From assembly GCA_948567375.1 (NCBI GenBank), contig OX419755.1, positions 31,811,001-31,875,000 on the forward strand: 64,000 nucleotides of DNA. The letters run 5' to 3'. Of this stretch, positions 30,484 through 42,560 are shown piece by piece. Both the position numbers and the translations under genes were made by a program. Position 1 is the first letter of the stretch; each line of letters opens with the position of its first letter. A model generated the notes under the pieces. That model did not search any database, was not told the DNA's origin, and worked only from the letters and a program-made list of their open reading frames with translations. The stretch is from Lunularia cruciata. Taxonomy: Eukaryota; Streptophyta; Marchantiopsida; Lunulariales; Lunulariaceae.

Positions 30484-33400
30484 TGTGGTGCACACATTTT
30501 TTGTTTTTTTCAAAATAGAGAAGAAGAAGTGTATAGACAAGTCGGATTGCGCCAATATGGCCAAAGAAGGCAAAGAAAAGAGTCTTTGGGATGAAACCCA
30601 AAGTAAAGTGACTTTGGGTCATAAGGCAAAGTACTCGAAAATGCCCTATCAACATACAACCCAAAGTAAGGAGTCTTCGTATCGGGGGGAGCTCAACCCG
30701 AGGCGAAGTCAGTCTAACAACCTTTTGTCGGGGCAAGAAATTCAAGAAGGGACCGTTCAAAACTGGCGGCCCATACGTGCAAAGTATGATTGATAGTGAC
30801 AGGTGCATGCAAGAGGTGTGATTTCTTGGTAGAAACTCGAATTGAAGAGAGACAAAGAAAGCGCAACTCTATAAAAATCGAGCTTGTGACAAAGCAATGT
30901 CGAGCAATTTTCCTTTGCCGTTGAGAAGTCACCTTATAAGTGATTGTGGGAATGGAAATAGAGTTGAAGACGCGCTAGTGTGTAAGGGAGAAGTCGTGAG
31001 AGTGAAACCACGAGACAGTGAGAAAGCAAGAGAGATGGGAGGAGGAAAGAAGAACTCCAAATTCACAGCGAGGAATCATGCAATTTGGAGGTTGGATGTA
31101 ATCGCAAGAATCAAAGTCTTGAGCTGACTTTGGATTACATTCTTGGCATGGAACTTGAATGTTAGTTTTCCAAGTTTCATGACTGAGATCATCAAGAGCA
31201 AGTGTCTTGATGGACCCGAGGAAGAAGGGAAGAGAGGAAATCCGGCTCGTTGGACAGAGTCGGATTGGAGATTAGAACTCAAAAAGGAAGCAGGCGCGGA
31301 GAAGGGTGCCACGTTCTTGGGGAAGGGAAAGATAGCCAAAGAAACCCAAGAAGTGAGGGATGCATTCTCATCAAAGCAGACAAAAAATAGATACAAAGTA
31401 GAGAGCTATAAAGATCCTGTCAGGAGGTGGATTGTGAGTGCTTTGATGGCAATCCTGAAGCCAGAGAGAACAACCTACGTGATGAAACACCAAGCGGTGT
31501 TCTTTCACAAATTGTTTGCAAGAGAACCAATAAATTGGTCGAGGTGCTTCCATGGAAGAACGCGGCAAATGGTGTGGAATTTGCAGGATAAATCGCCTCC
31601 ACATTACATCATGCCGTTTGCATCACACTTCTACCTTGGGTTGAATTTGCTAAACTTGGCGGAGCAAACTCGAATGGTGTCGCATTTCTACCCCGATTTA
31701 AGAAGAGAAGATGATGTATAGGAGCAACAGTACATCCTTCAAATCCAAAGCACATATGAGTACTACAAGAAGACGGAGAAGAATGTGGAGATAGAAGCGA
31801 GTACTCCAAAATCAAAGAAGCAAAGTTGGCAAGCCAAAGCCAAAGACAAGATGAAACCTCAGAAGACCAGGAGAGGAAACCCAAGGCAAGGAATGATGGT
31901 GATCGAGTCAGATGACGAAGACTTGGAAGGTGAAGCCGAGTGCAAGTCCGAAGACTCGGAACGTGAGGAAGAACCCGAGCTAACGCTACAAAGTGGAGAT
32001 GCAAGTAGCAACAGCGATGAAGGTGGAGAAATGACGTTGGTGCCAACTGCTGCCGAGGAGTAAGAAGAAGTGCAGGTGGAGATCGAGGTCGAGGACAACA
32101 CAAAGTTGGAGGATGAGATACTTGAGGCCAAAGAAAAGACGATTGCGATTCAGAGGGGAGTCCGCTCAAGACGCAAGGCAAAGTGTGAGGCAGGTCCGAG
32201 TAAAGTAAAAGAAGAAATGAATGAAAGCTCAGGAAGCGAGGCATCAGTTCTGATACAAAGACTATAGAGACAAAGGTGAGTATCAAGCAAAACAAAAGTG
32301 AGAAGGGAGATTGCTACGCAAGAGGAGGTAGTAGCAAGTAATGGAATGGAGTACCTGCGGGAGATCGTGTGTCCACTGCTGGTGAAATTGGAGCACAAGA
32401 AGAAGGAAATACAATCAACTTGTCCAGAAGTGAAGATTGTTTTGCAGGTCTTAGCGAGATTAGAAGAAGAGAACTCGAAGTTGAAGAAAATCATAACCCG
32501 AGGTGAGGAGGAAAGTGAAGTATTGCAAGTGGAGGCAGTAGTGAAGACTCAAGTAATTGAAGACTTGAAGAGAGAAGTGAGATATTGAGAGGAGCTTGTT
32601 AAGAAGAGTGACATAGCGAGGGAAAGACAAATAGTAGAGTATGAGATTTTGAAGCAGCAGTTTGATGATTCAAGGGTACAACTTATCCATGCTATGGCAA
32701 GGGTAGCGGCAAAGGAACAAGAGCTTGATAGAGTCATGGAGAGTGTAGAAGAGAAGAAGCAACTCTGGCAAAGGGAGTTAGCAGCACAATATAGGGAAGA
32801 AGAAAGGTTACGAGAGTTACTTCGTAATCAGGAAGAGAAGGTTGTACAAAAGGAGAAGGAGAAGGAGGCTATGAAAGCTGAGTTCAAAGCAGAGTTGGCA
32901 ATGTATAGGGAGGATTGACTTGTAGATCAAGAGCAAGAAAGAAAAATGCAATTGGAGCCATTGAAGGAGATTGTCCTCAGGATGAATGCAATGTTAAGTA
33001 TAGAGGCCAGCGTTCAAATTAAAGAAATGAGGCTGCACGAGTTGAAATTGTTGGTGCAGGAGATGAGGCAAAGATAGGCAAAAGATACAGATTTGAATGC
33101 ACTGCTAATAAGTCTCAGGACTCGTGTAGATAGGAAGATATTAGAGGTAGAAGATAATATAGCGATTAGATTAGACTTAGTAAAGCTAGAGATAGACAAA
33201 CTTTGGAAAGATGTTAGAGCAAAACTTGAAGTAGATGAAGTAGGAGTACAGATGTCTTCGGAGTTACCATCAAAAACATTGGAGAAGAGTAGGTCGAGAG
33301 ATAAGGAGTTAGATAAGTTACCCACTAGTGTAATTTCAGATCAAGAAAGAGAATTGTTGGATCTAGTAGAAGAATTAGACGTTGTGAAACCCGAGGACAG

Positions 33401-34267
33401 AATATTAGGAAGTAAAGTTACTTCGGGTTTGAGTTTGAAAGCTGAAGAAGAAGTAGACATCGGATCGGAGTAGTAACAATTTTGAGATTTGAAGAGGCAG
33501 ATATGAAGAGGTGCATTGTCATTTTGGATCTATAGGTTAGAAGAGTTGTTGTAGAATGGTATAGTTGTTAGAACTGTTGATTTGTTCATTACTTAAGAGT
33601 GGCATTCGCAGTATCATGTTGTTCAGTGCTCATAATTTTGAGAATAGATAAAGCAAAGTTTTGTGAAGCAGTGCTCGTCGCTTAAGCTTGATTCCAAGTA
33701 TCAACATTGTACTTGTGTTTGTGAGTGTGTGAAGAAATTTGAAGTGCAAGTCAGAGTGCTTGTTGGATGTTGGATTCCGCAGCCTTGATCTTCATTCTGT
33801 GTGTTTGATCTTGAGTGAAGTGCAATCAGAGCAATGCCTTGACAGATCTGAGAGGAATTGTAGTGTTGGTAGTATTTTGCATTTGTGAGTGCAGTGCAAA
33901 GTTGATGTGAAGCAATTTTGATCGAGGAAGTTGTGCCTTCAGTGGAGGGGTGGAACACAATTCTGAGGCAAAGTCGTTTTGCAGTGAAGTGCCATTTTTG
34001 GGAGAGCCTGAATCATCACAATCAAGATTGTTTGGAAAGATTTGATGGAGTTGTGTTTAAGAAGTGTTAATTCATGACAAGACTGCCAATCAGTGCTTGT
34101 TACTCTCTTCCGGGTGTGGTTTCTACCTGAGAGATTAAAGACACGACCAAGAAGAACTACAGTGTTATTGTTTGACTTCATATTTGGACATTTCTGACTT
34201 GTATCTCTACGGGAACAAACTTTACTTACTTGATTACCACAAAATTGATATTTGCCGAGTTGTCACA
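30484..34267 (+). mobile_element. B4: full-length 3.78-kb family B element
   Basis: Begins TGTGGTGCACACATTTTTTG and ends GATATTTGCCGAGTTGTCACA, the reverse of B1. Duplication AAAGC is perfect (30479-30483 and 34268-34272), and the empty site is visible in B2 near 22650 (GAAAGCATGAATACAC). The coding gene lies on the plus strand. Confidence 0.85.
30897..33473 (+). pseudogene. B4 unknown-domain plus coiled-coil protein
   Basis: Starts MSSNFPLPLRSHLISD 18 bp after a TATA box. A 192-codon open piece (31143-31721) holds the unrecognised N-domain, then a lysine-rich and acidic region (GEAECKSEDSEREEEPELT), then coiled coil (ELDRVMESVEEKKQLWQRE) to a shared C-terminus, KAEEEVDIGSE. Stops near 31124, 31719, 32060 and 32586 and one or two shifts disrupt it. 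The overall length of about 860 codons matches B1. No zinc finger, DDE triad, RT or helicase motif is visible. Confidence 0.6.
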
Positions 34268-35289
34268 AAAGCATGGGTACACTATCTATGCCTTCAATTT
34301 GCAACCCACTTTCCCCCAATCACTCATGTAATTGACTCAAAGACACTTACTATCTAATCTTGCACTTTGGATTTATTCACTACTATTATTTTCTTGTCTA
34401 ATTCTATTTTATCTTCAATCAAAACTGAAATTGAAGTCATGGGTATCCTAAATATCTTATTTTATTACTCTAACTTCCTCTAATACCTCTGGCAAGATTC
34501 CCAAAGTCACCTTCACATCACTCTGAGGTCCGACTATCTCATATCTAGTCATCTTTGTCTTGAGGCAAAGAAGCTTCTAACCCAAAGTTATGTAAACCTG
34601 AAGTCCGAAGTCACAAGTCCAAAGTCACATTGACGCAAAGACACCAACCCGAAGACATTAAACTACTTTGTACATCTATTCTTAAAACTTCAAATGCGTG
34701 TAACTTCTTGTACAAACCTCCAAACTTTGCGCTTTTGGTAGCAACGGAAAGCCCTAAACGAGACGCTTCTAACAAAACATAGCACGCATGATTTAGACTT
34801 GTTGTCACTGAGATATGGCCCCTGCAAGAATTCTGACCTGCAACTTCCCTTCCTCCTCCTTTTTCCTCTTCCTCTTATACAAAGTAAGTTTCTTTGGATC
34901 TAATCCAATCCGAGTCTTTCTTCCTCAAACACAAAATCAACACCCTCAAGCTTGATCAAAACACAGGTTTCCCCTCATTTCTTCTCCATTTGGTTTCAAT
35001 TTGGTTTCAGCAAGGCACTTCTTCTTCTAAACTCGTCCAAAATGAAAAATATGGGTACCAAATAGTTCTAAAGATTAATCATGGGGATAATTTGTTAACT
35101 TATGGATAAACTATTCATGAGGGTTTGATTAACATGCACTTTAGGATGTGATTTTGCTACAGAAATCTTGGAGTAACCTGAACCTTTTGTGTTCTCTAGT
35201 GTGTATTACTATCAAATGGTGTTAATCATGTATATACTCTATTAGTTATAGGTGAGAGGAAAACAAAAAGATTGAGAGAAAAAAAAGAT

Positions 35290-36256
35290 TGAGAGAAAAA
35301 AGAAAGATAACGAGGAGCTAAGATGGAGAAACTTTTGGTTTTCTTTGGCAAGATGGAGAAGATGTGGAGGCCTTTGTGAGAGACTTCAAGAGAGCTTGCA
35401 TGGGGAACAATGAGAGGAAGAAGAATGAGTGGGTCTTATTATTACCAAATTTCTTTGAGGATGCAACCTTTACAAGGTATGAGTTAAAATACCTAAAGAA
35501 AGAGATAAGATATGGGCAAGAAGAGTCTTGGGAGAGTTTGACTCTAGCACTCATTGAGAAATTTCTTCTAGATGAGAGTTATGAGAGATTGATGAGTGAA
35601 ATTACCTTCCTTAAGCAAGGAGATGGAGAGAAAGTAAGAGTTTATGCAAAAGAGTAGAGAAGTTAAAGTCTAGATTTTGCATAGTGTTAAAGAAGAGTAG
35701 GAATGATGTGGAGACTACCATGATTGGCATAGCATCCATGCTCACCAAGAATTTTATGGGAAAGTTGAGACCATAGATTAGAAGCAAGGTGAGATATGAA
35801 AAACTTTCTTTGAAGGTTGAAGCAATCAAGATTACAATATGTTTGGAAGCGAGTGTGGAAGAAGATGAGAGTGATTTGGTGGTAAAGGAGGTTGTACATC
35901 CTCATCAAGGCTACAAGTTTGGTAGAACTTCTGATATATTTGTGCCAAAGGTTGCATCACAAATAGTAGTTGCTCTGGTTCTTGCACCCTTACCAAAAGA
36001 TCCACTTCAAACCATCACATAACAACTTGCAGATTTCAAGATCAATGTAGTGCAACTATGGGAGAAGAGAGAGGTGGATCAGAATGTGGAGAGAGGGCCT
36101 ATGATTTATAAAAGCTATCCATATAGAGGATGTCAACCAACCAAAAATTTCAATGATAGAAATTATTTTGGTTGTAGAAGAAGAGATCACATCCAAAGGA
36201 ATTGCCCAAATTCCATGTACCATGGAAGAAGGGGTATGAGGGAACAAATAGAGTAA
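35290..36256 (+). pseudogene. gag: A3 gag with capsid domain and CCHC knuckle
   Basis: The capsid core typical of plant gypsy gag is readable: FVRDFKRACMGN, ESWESLTLALIEKFL, FLKQGDGEKVRVYAKE, then a stop. After a shift the tail matches the first 400 bases of A1. A knuckle remnant (YFGCRRRDHIQRNCPNS, 36157-36210) has lost one cysteine. Stops near 35656, 35776 and 36020 show decay. Confidence 0.75.
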
Positions 36257-36329
36257 GAGAGAGGTAGTGAAACCTAAGTGGATCCTAATCCAATAAAAGT
36301 AAGGAGATAGTATCCATAGATCTCAAAGC

Positions 36330-38930
36330 AAAAATGGAACCATAATGTGTTGGAAGATGTTGGTAGTCAAAAGGCTAACATCACAATGGGCCAACTGATC
36401 ATTTCAAATCCTACCTTGAGAAAGGAGCTTAGAGGTGGTTTGAGCTCAACAAGGAGCAAGAGGAAGAAGAAAGCAAAAAAGAAAGCTCCAGTATCAATGG
36501 GGTGGTGGATACCAAACCAACACCATGAGAGGCTTGTGAATATGCCTCCAAGATTGATGTGAGAGTGAATGGTTTCAACATCAAGGATGCACTTGTTGAT
36601 GGAGGATTTGCAATGAATGCTATATAAAAGAGATTGATGAAAAATTTGGGTATGATACTCTCTAGACCTTGTGGTGAGCATGGAAAACAAGCAACAAGTT
36701 TGACCAAAAGGGATGATAGATAAGGTGGTAGTTTCAATTATGGGAGTTTTAAATCTCATGATTTTCCAAGTCTTAAAGTATTCAAGCTATGATTTTCTTC
36801 TTAAAAGGCCATGGTTAAGAGCAACATGCACACCTGATTGATGGCACAAAGGGTACTTGAGGATTGGGTCATCAAACAATCAAGTTACAATTCCTTTGAC
36901 TAACACCACCATCACTTCAGATTCAGATATACCATCCTTTGATTATTGGGAATCAAACTCAAAAGAAGGAGCTTTAGGTGTGGATACAAGCATGGAGGAA
37001 AAAACTTTCATGGAGGAGGATGAATCTGAATTTGATTTGGATATTTATCCCTTATGTGCTATGGATTTTTCACCAAAGCTAGAGGTTTTGAAGGATCCAA
37101 ATAAACTACCATTGATACTTGAGGAGATAAAGAGGAGGTTATCTACCCTCAAGTATGGTCCAAACATTACCAAGGAGAAGAAGGTGAGATTTGGGGAGAT
37201 TTTATGCAGGTTCATCTAAGTGTTTGCTTTAGTTACAAGGATCTAAAGGAAGCTACCTTGGAGGAGCATAAGATAAAGTTGGAGTTACATGCAAGACCAA
37301 TCCGCTAAAAGCGATGTTGCATTAGCCTACCAATAGCTTTGGTCATGAACAAGGAGATTTAAGAAGCTCAAGAAAACTAGATTTATCTTTGAGGTGGAGA
37401 ATGTAAAATGGATGTCTCCAATTGTGATTAAGAATTAACAGAATGGCAAGCTTTGGATATGTGTGGATTACAAGAAGCTCAACAATGTTACTAAGAAATA
37501 CTATTACCCTTTTTCATTCATTGATGAGATCTTGGAAGAGGTTGTAGGTCATGAGAGGTATATTTTTGGAGATGGTTGTAGTGGATATAATCAAATCAAG
37601 ATTTCACTAGAGCATCAACAACTCACCACATTCACCACCTTGGAAGACTTATGCTTTCAAGGTCATGCCTTTTGGGCTTTGCAATGCTCCAACCACATTC
37701 CAACGGTTCATGAACAAGGTATTTGAACCTTTCATTGGGAAATTAGTGAGAAGTAAGAAGTGAGATCAACCTTTCATTAATGAGAGAATTCATTGATGGC
37801 TTTTGTATCTATGAGAGCAAGGAGGAGCACTTTGAGCACATAATCAAGGTCTTGCAAAGCTTGGATGAAGAAAGTGCATTACTCAACCAAGATGCTAGAT
37901 GCAAGTTACTATTAGAGGGGGACTTTCAAGGATTATCTTGATTATTAAAAAAATTGTAATATTTGTCAAGCTTTTGCTAGAAATTCTACTTCCACTCCAC
38001 CTCTCAAATCAATTCCATTGTTATGACCTTCTAAGAAGTGAGGAATTGACTTTGTATGTCCCTTAAATAAAACCTCAATGAACAATTGGTACATTGTGGT
38101 AGTTACTAATTACCTTACCAAGTGAGTTGATGCTAGACCATTGAGGGATAAGAATGAAGATGAAGTTGGAAGATTTCTATATGAATGCATTATCATTAGG
38201 TTTGGATGCCCTTTGGAGTTGGTTTTTAATAGAAGAAGAGAGTTTACATGAAGCATCACTATACCCCTGCTATGACATTTCTTTATTGTACATAGAATAA
38301 CTACATCCTATAAGCCAAACTCCAATGGCAAAGAAAACCAATCAAACCTTGTGCATGATGTTGGGAAAGATGCAAAAATGGAGGGGCTAAACATCATTAG
38401 GACAAGAAGATTCATGCAACTTTGTGGGAGTATAGGACAATCATGAAGACTTCCACTAGATATCCTCTATTTCATTTGGTATATGGTATTGAGTCTACCT
38501 TCCCTATTCACTTTGATCTTCCTAACTTCCAAAGCATTCATAAGAGATTGAAGAAAGCACAAGGGGTGATGCAAAGAATTCAAGGAATAATCAACTCATG
38601 GAATTAGAGGAGGAAAGAGCAATTGCTATGGTTCAAGTAGAGCAAGTCCAAAGGAAACAAAATGAGAGCTATGACAAGAGGCAAGGCAAGAAGAAAGTGG
38701 AGCTCTTCAAAGAAGGTGATTGGATGATATTGTTTGATTCTATTTGATTCAAGAGAGTGCAAAAGAAGTTTTTGTCCAATTACTTGGACCTTTCATGATG
38801 GAGAAGGTGTGGGATATTAAAGCTATAATCTCAAGGAGTTGGGAGAAAGACACTTTGATAGGATTAACCATGATAAGTTGAAGATGTATCATAGAAGGTA
38901 AAGAGACCTTCACTCTAAAGACAAAGTGAA
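36330..38930 (+). pseudogene. A3 protease, RT and integrase, heavily decayed
   Basis: Protease (DALVDGG, 36570-36605), linker (DYWESNSKEGALGVD), RT fragments ([31 protein letters not shown]) and integrase (YGIESTFPIHFDLP, RRLKKAQG-like) remain in several frames. RNase H and the RT thumb are lost: RT sequence near 37880 passes directly to integrase sequence near 37890. It serves as an empty-site reference for B1 and B2. Confidence 0.8.
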
Positions 38931-38948
38931 ATCTTAGTTTGGGAGTAA

Positions 38949-39048
38949 ATGTAGCACCATTTGTGCATGTATGTACTATTGTGATATTTAGTTTGGTATT
39001 ACAAGTACTTGAGAGATATTATTTACATAGAGATAAAGGATGGTTCTA
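38949..39048 (+). repeat. A3 3' LTR, left piece
   Basis: TGTAGCACCATTTGTGC to GATGGTTCTA, following a purine-rich tract (TTTGGGAGTAAA). It is interrupted by D2 after TTCTA; the LTR resumes at 45219. Confidence 0.85.
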
Positions 39049-39413
39049 TGTAAAAGATCAAGATCAAGGAGAAAAATAGGAGAATGGAAACTCACATTAG
39101 AACACTTGAATGTGGGAAGACTCTAAATCCCTAGCATGAGCTTTGGCTCTTGTATTTATAGGGATCATACATGGCTCTTGAGAAGCTTCTCAAGAAACTT
39201 CCTTTTAGGAGCTGCTTACTTGGTGTGCAAGCTACATTAGTTGGAAGCTTCTAGAAGCTTCTTTTTAGAGGTTACCTACTTGGAGTGCAAGCTAAGCTAG
39301 CAAGAAGCTTCCCAAGAAGTTTCCTAGATAATTCTAGAATATTCTAGGCTAATTTGTCTTTTTTTAATTTTTTTAGCCCTACTAAATTTGTCACTAAACT
39401 CCATATTGTTACA
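39049..39413 (-). repeat. D2 3' LTR (365 bp)
   Basis: Plus-strand limits TGTAAAAGATC and CATATTGTTACA. The purine tract (TAGGAGAATA on the reverse strand) abuts it at 39414. It is shorter than the other LTR by about 40 bp because of small deletions. Confidence 0.9.
39153..39345 (-). promoter_or_regulatory. Perfect four-unit heat-shock-element motif and TATA in D2 LTR
   Basis: GAAGCTTCTAGAAGCTTC at 39244-39261 is four alternating GAA/TTC units at exact 2-bp spacing. TTCTAGAATATTC at 39332-39344 gives three more units. The TATA box (CTATAAATA on the reverse strand, 39153-39161) lies about 85-190 bp downstream in element orientation. Binding by heat-shock factor is inferred from the consensus. 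Confidence 0.6.
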
Positions 39414-39519
39414 TATTCTCCTACCGCTAGTTGGTGACGTCCTTGTTGCCAATGAAGCTTCAAACTCATGGATGGCTAGTTGTGCATTCTAGAGATAAGA
39501 AAGAGGTTCCCATGTGGCA

Positions 39520-41017
39520 TCATGAAGTGGATACCCTTTCCAAAGGACCTTGTACTCTATATGTTGTTGACGGCCTTGTTAAATGTGGCAATACGATCAA
39601 CTTTGTATCAAGGATACGATCAACTTTGTACTCCTCATGATCATTGATAGGGACAAGAAGAAGGGGAGGTTGGACTTGAGAGGAAAAAGAAGAGGGTTTA
39701 GGAACAAAGGGTTTCAACTTGGAAACATGAAAGATAGGATGGATGCACATATAACAAGGCAAGTCAATAAGCAATAGGAGAGACAATTTGGGTGACATCA
39801 AAGGGTCCTATCCTGTTAGGTGCAAGTTTACAAAACTTGGTATCAAGTGGGAGGGGTGGGTAACTAGAGGATACCATGACTTTATCACCAACTTCAAAGG
39901 TGAGATCACGATGATGGTGATCCAAATATTGTTTTTGACAATTTTGGGCAACAAGGAGGTGAGATTTGGCTTGTTGGAGAGATTAGGAGATGGTGGTCAA
40001 GAAGGTTGAAGTATGAGGGACCTGAGATGGGTACGTAGAAAGAAGAGAATCTAAAACAAGCAGATCTTGGCCAAAATTGAGAAAGAAAGGAGAAAATCTA
40101 GTGCTTGCCTGTTTGAGATTATTGTAGGAAAATTTTGCAATTGCAAGACATTCATCCCAATTGGTATAGTAGACATTGACAAAGGCACACAGTATATCTT
40201 CCAAGGTACAATTTGCACATTCAATTTTTTGATCAGTTTGAGGATGATAGGCTATGGACAAAGCAAACTTTGTGCCAAGTATCTGGAAGAATGCTTGCCA
40301 AAACTTCCTAGTGAATCGAGGATAACGGTCAGAGATGAGTACATGTGGCATCCTATGATGCTTGAAGATATTTTCAAAGTAGATTTGCGCTAAGGTTGAA
40401 GCATCCATGGTATCAAAGGTTGGTGCCAAGTGGATTTGCTTACTAAGCTTATCCACAAACACCACAAATTGTTGTGTGTCTTTGCTTTGTCTTGGGCAAA
40501 GATGTGATGAGATCCAAGCTCACATATTCCCATTGAGCAGATAGAATAGGGAGTAGTTGAAGGAGTCCACTTGGCTTCTAGTTCTTAGCTTTGTTGCGTT
40601 GGTGACTTTCACACAATTGGACAAACTCTAAAACATCTTGTGTCATGTCGGGCCACCACCTTTGGCATTGGAGGGTACCCAAGGTCTTGTCCATATCCAT
40701 GTGACCAACTATTGGTAAATCATGGGCATCTTGAAGATGCACAAGTCGGAGATCACCTTTGGTTGGAATAGAAGGCCTTCCTTGAAAGAGAAGGTGTTGT
40801 ACTCCTTGTTGCATGTTGTTAGATGACCATGTACCATTTGGGAGAAGGGATCTTGTTGTAGAGCTGACCAAAACTCATTTTGGACCTTGGAGTCAAATGC
40901 CACTATTGTAATTGCCGTCGTGATAAGAGGAAGAGACTTCAAATTAGGTTTTTGTGATAGATCATCAGGGATGACATGGAACCAACCTAGTTTGTACTCA
41001 AGTTTGATGTCAAACAA
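39520..41017 (-). pseudogene. D2 integrase and chromodomain
   Basis: Zinc domain pieces (DAHDLPIVGHMDMDKTLG, CESHQRNKAK), core (FVDKLSKQIHLAP, HVLISDRYPRFTRKFW, AYHPQTDQKIECANCTL), tail (HPIFHVSKLKPFVPK) and a shortened chromodomain (EEYKVDRIL, YRVQGPLERVS) near 39520-39650. The D-D-E triad is disturbed and stops separate the parts. Confidence 0.85.
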
Positions 41018-42300
41018 TTGAAGTTGCTCCTCCCATCAATGATGTCGACTCTTCATGTGTTGCAACTGTAAGGTCCGCAACAATGGTTTGTGATCAGTTT
41101 GCATGATCACTTGTTTCCCCAAGAGATAATGTCTCCATACCTTGGTGGCATATACCATTGCAAGTTGTTCCTGATCTTGAGCAGAGTAATTTCTTTCAAT
41201 TGCATTTAGTTGGTGAGACACAAAGGCAATGGGATGTAGTGCATCTGAGAATTCTTGTTGCAACATTGTTCCAATTGCAAAGTTAGAAGCATCAAAATCA
41301 TCCACACAAGGTAGTTGAGGATCATATGGTTGAAGGATGGGTCTTGAAGACACCATATGTTTCAGCTTCTAGAATGCTTCTTCATGCTTGGTGGTCCACT
41401 GGAAGCTCAAGTTCTTCCCCAAGAGATCAGTCAATGGTGCAGCCACATGAGTATAATAATGGATGAACCATTAGTAAAAACTGGCCAATCCATTAAATGC
41501 CCATACTTTTGTTGCATCCTTTGGAGTAGGCCAATCAATAATGGCCTTAATTTTCTCCTCTTCCATCTTGATCCCTTCTGATGAGATCTTATGACCTAAG
41601 AAGGCACATCCTTTTGTCAAAAGGCACACTTTGACTGCTTGCAATAAAATTTCCATTGTCATAGTCATCTAAGGACTTCTTGCACATGATTCATGTGTTT
41701 TGCCTCTGTCTTGCTATAGATTAAGATATCATCCAAGAACACCATCACATAATGATCCTATAGTCCATCCAACACCCAATGCATCTCATCCATGAAGACT
41801 GTTGGAGCATAGTGAGCCCAAAAGGTAGAACTCTCCAGTCAAAATGCCCATACCTTGTGCAAAAGGTAGTCTTTTGCTCATCCTCTATATCAATGAGGAT
41901 TTGCCAATAGCCACTACAAAGATCCAACTTGGAAAAGTATTGTGCTTGACTCAGTTGATCAAGCAAGTCATCAATTCAAGGTAAGGGATATGTATTCTTC
42001 ACTATTTGCTTATTGAGCCCACGATAATCAATACATAAATGAAGTCCTCCATCCTTCTTTGGAAAAAATAGTACCAGTGCTCCCTAAGGAGAGGTACTAT
42101 GTCATATGAAGTCCTTCTCTAACAACTCCGTAAGTGTTGTTCACAACTCCTCCAACTACTTTGGTGAGAGCCAATAGATTGGTCTACTCACTGGAGTACT
42201 TCTTGGCAATCACTTGATCTTGAAGGGAATACCATAATCGGAGGGTAATCCCTTTGGTAGATCATTTGGAAACATGTCCACAAACTCTTGAACTATCTGA
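41018..42300 (-). pseudogene. D2 reverse transcriptase and RNase H
   Basis: [38 protein letters not shown], then VFLDDILIYSKTEA near 41690-41740, thumb AFNGLASFY. RNase H: VDDFDASNFAIGTMLQQEF, QDQEQLAMVYATKVWRHYL and TDHKPLL. FLDD in the active site is a common gypsy variant of YVDD. Several stops are present. Confidence 0.85.
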
Positions 42301-42389
42301 TCAACCATTTCTTGATGAGGCTTTTGGCCCTCCTCAAATTGTCCTTGTGCAATCGGCTTGATCCTTATTGCAAATATAAACTTATCTTC

Positions 42390-42560
42390 CTCCAAAGCTT
42401 TCTCTATGGTTGCTACACTAACAAACTTCCCATCTAGGGACTCATCTCTCTTCAAAGCTTGCTCCATGGTTGCCTTCTCGGCAAACTTCCCATCTTGGGA
42501 CTCATCCCCCTTCAAGGCTTGCTCTATGGCTACCTTCTTGAAACACTTCCCATCCTAGGA
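42390..42560 (-). repeat. Three 60-bp tandem units before D2 RT
   Basis: The protein repeats a 20-residue unit of the form LKxDESxDGKFxxxATxEQA about three times (DESQDGKFAEKAT, DESLDGKFVSVAT). It lies in the protease-RT linker and probably arose by slippage. Confidence 0.75.

Larger units (their letters stand above)
29641..35062 (+). mobile_element. B3: B2-like element, left end lost, split by B4
   Basis: 29641-30483 matches B2 from about 0.27 kb inside its left end, and 34273-35062 matches the right half of B2, ending GGGTACCAAA. Between them sits B4 in opposite orientation, with AAAGC on both sides. The first 270 bp or so of B3, including TGTGACAACC, is missing at the junction with the A3 leader. 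Confidence 0.8.
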
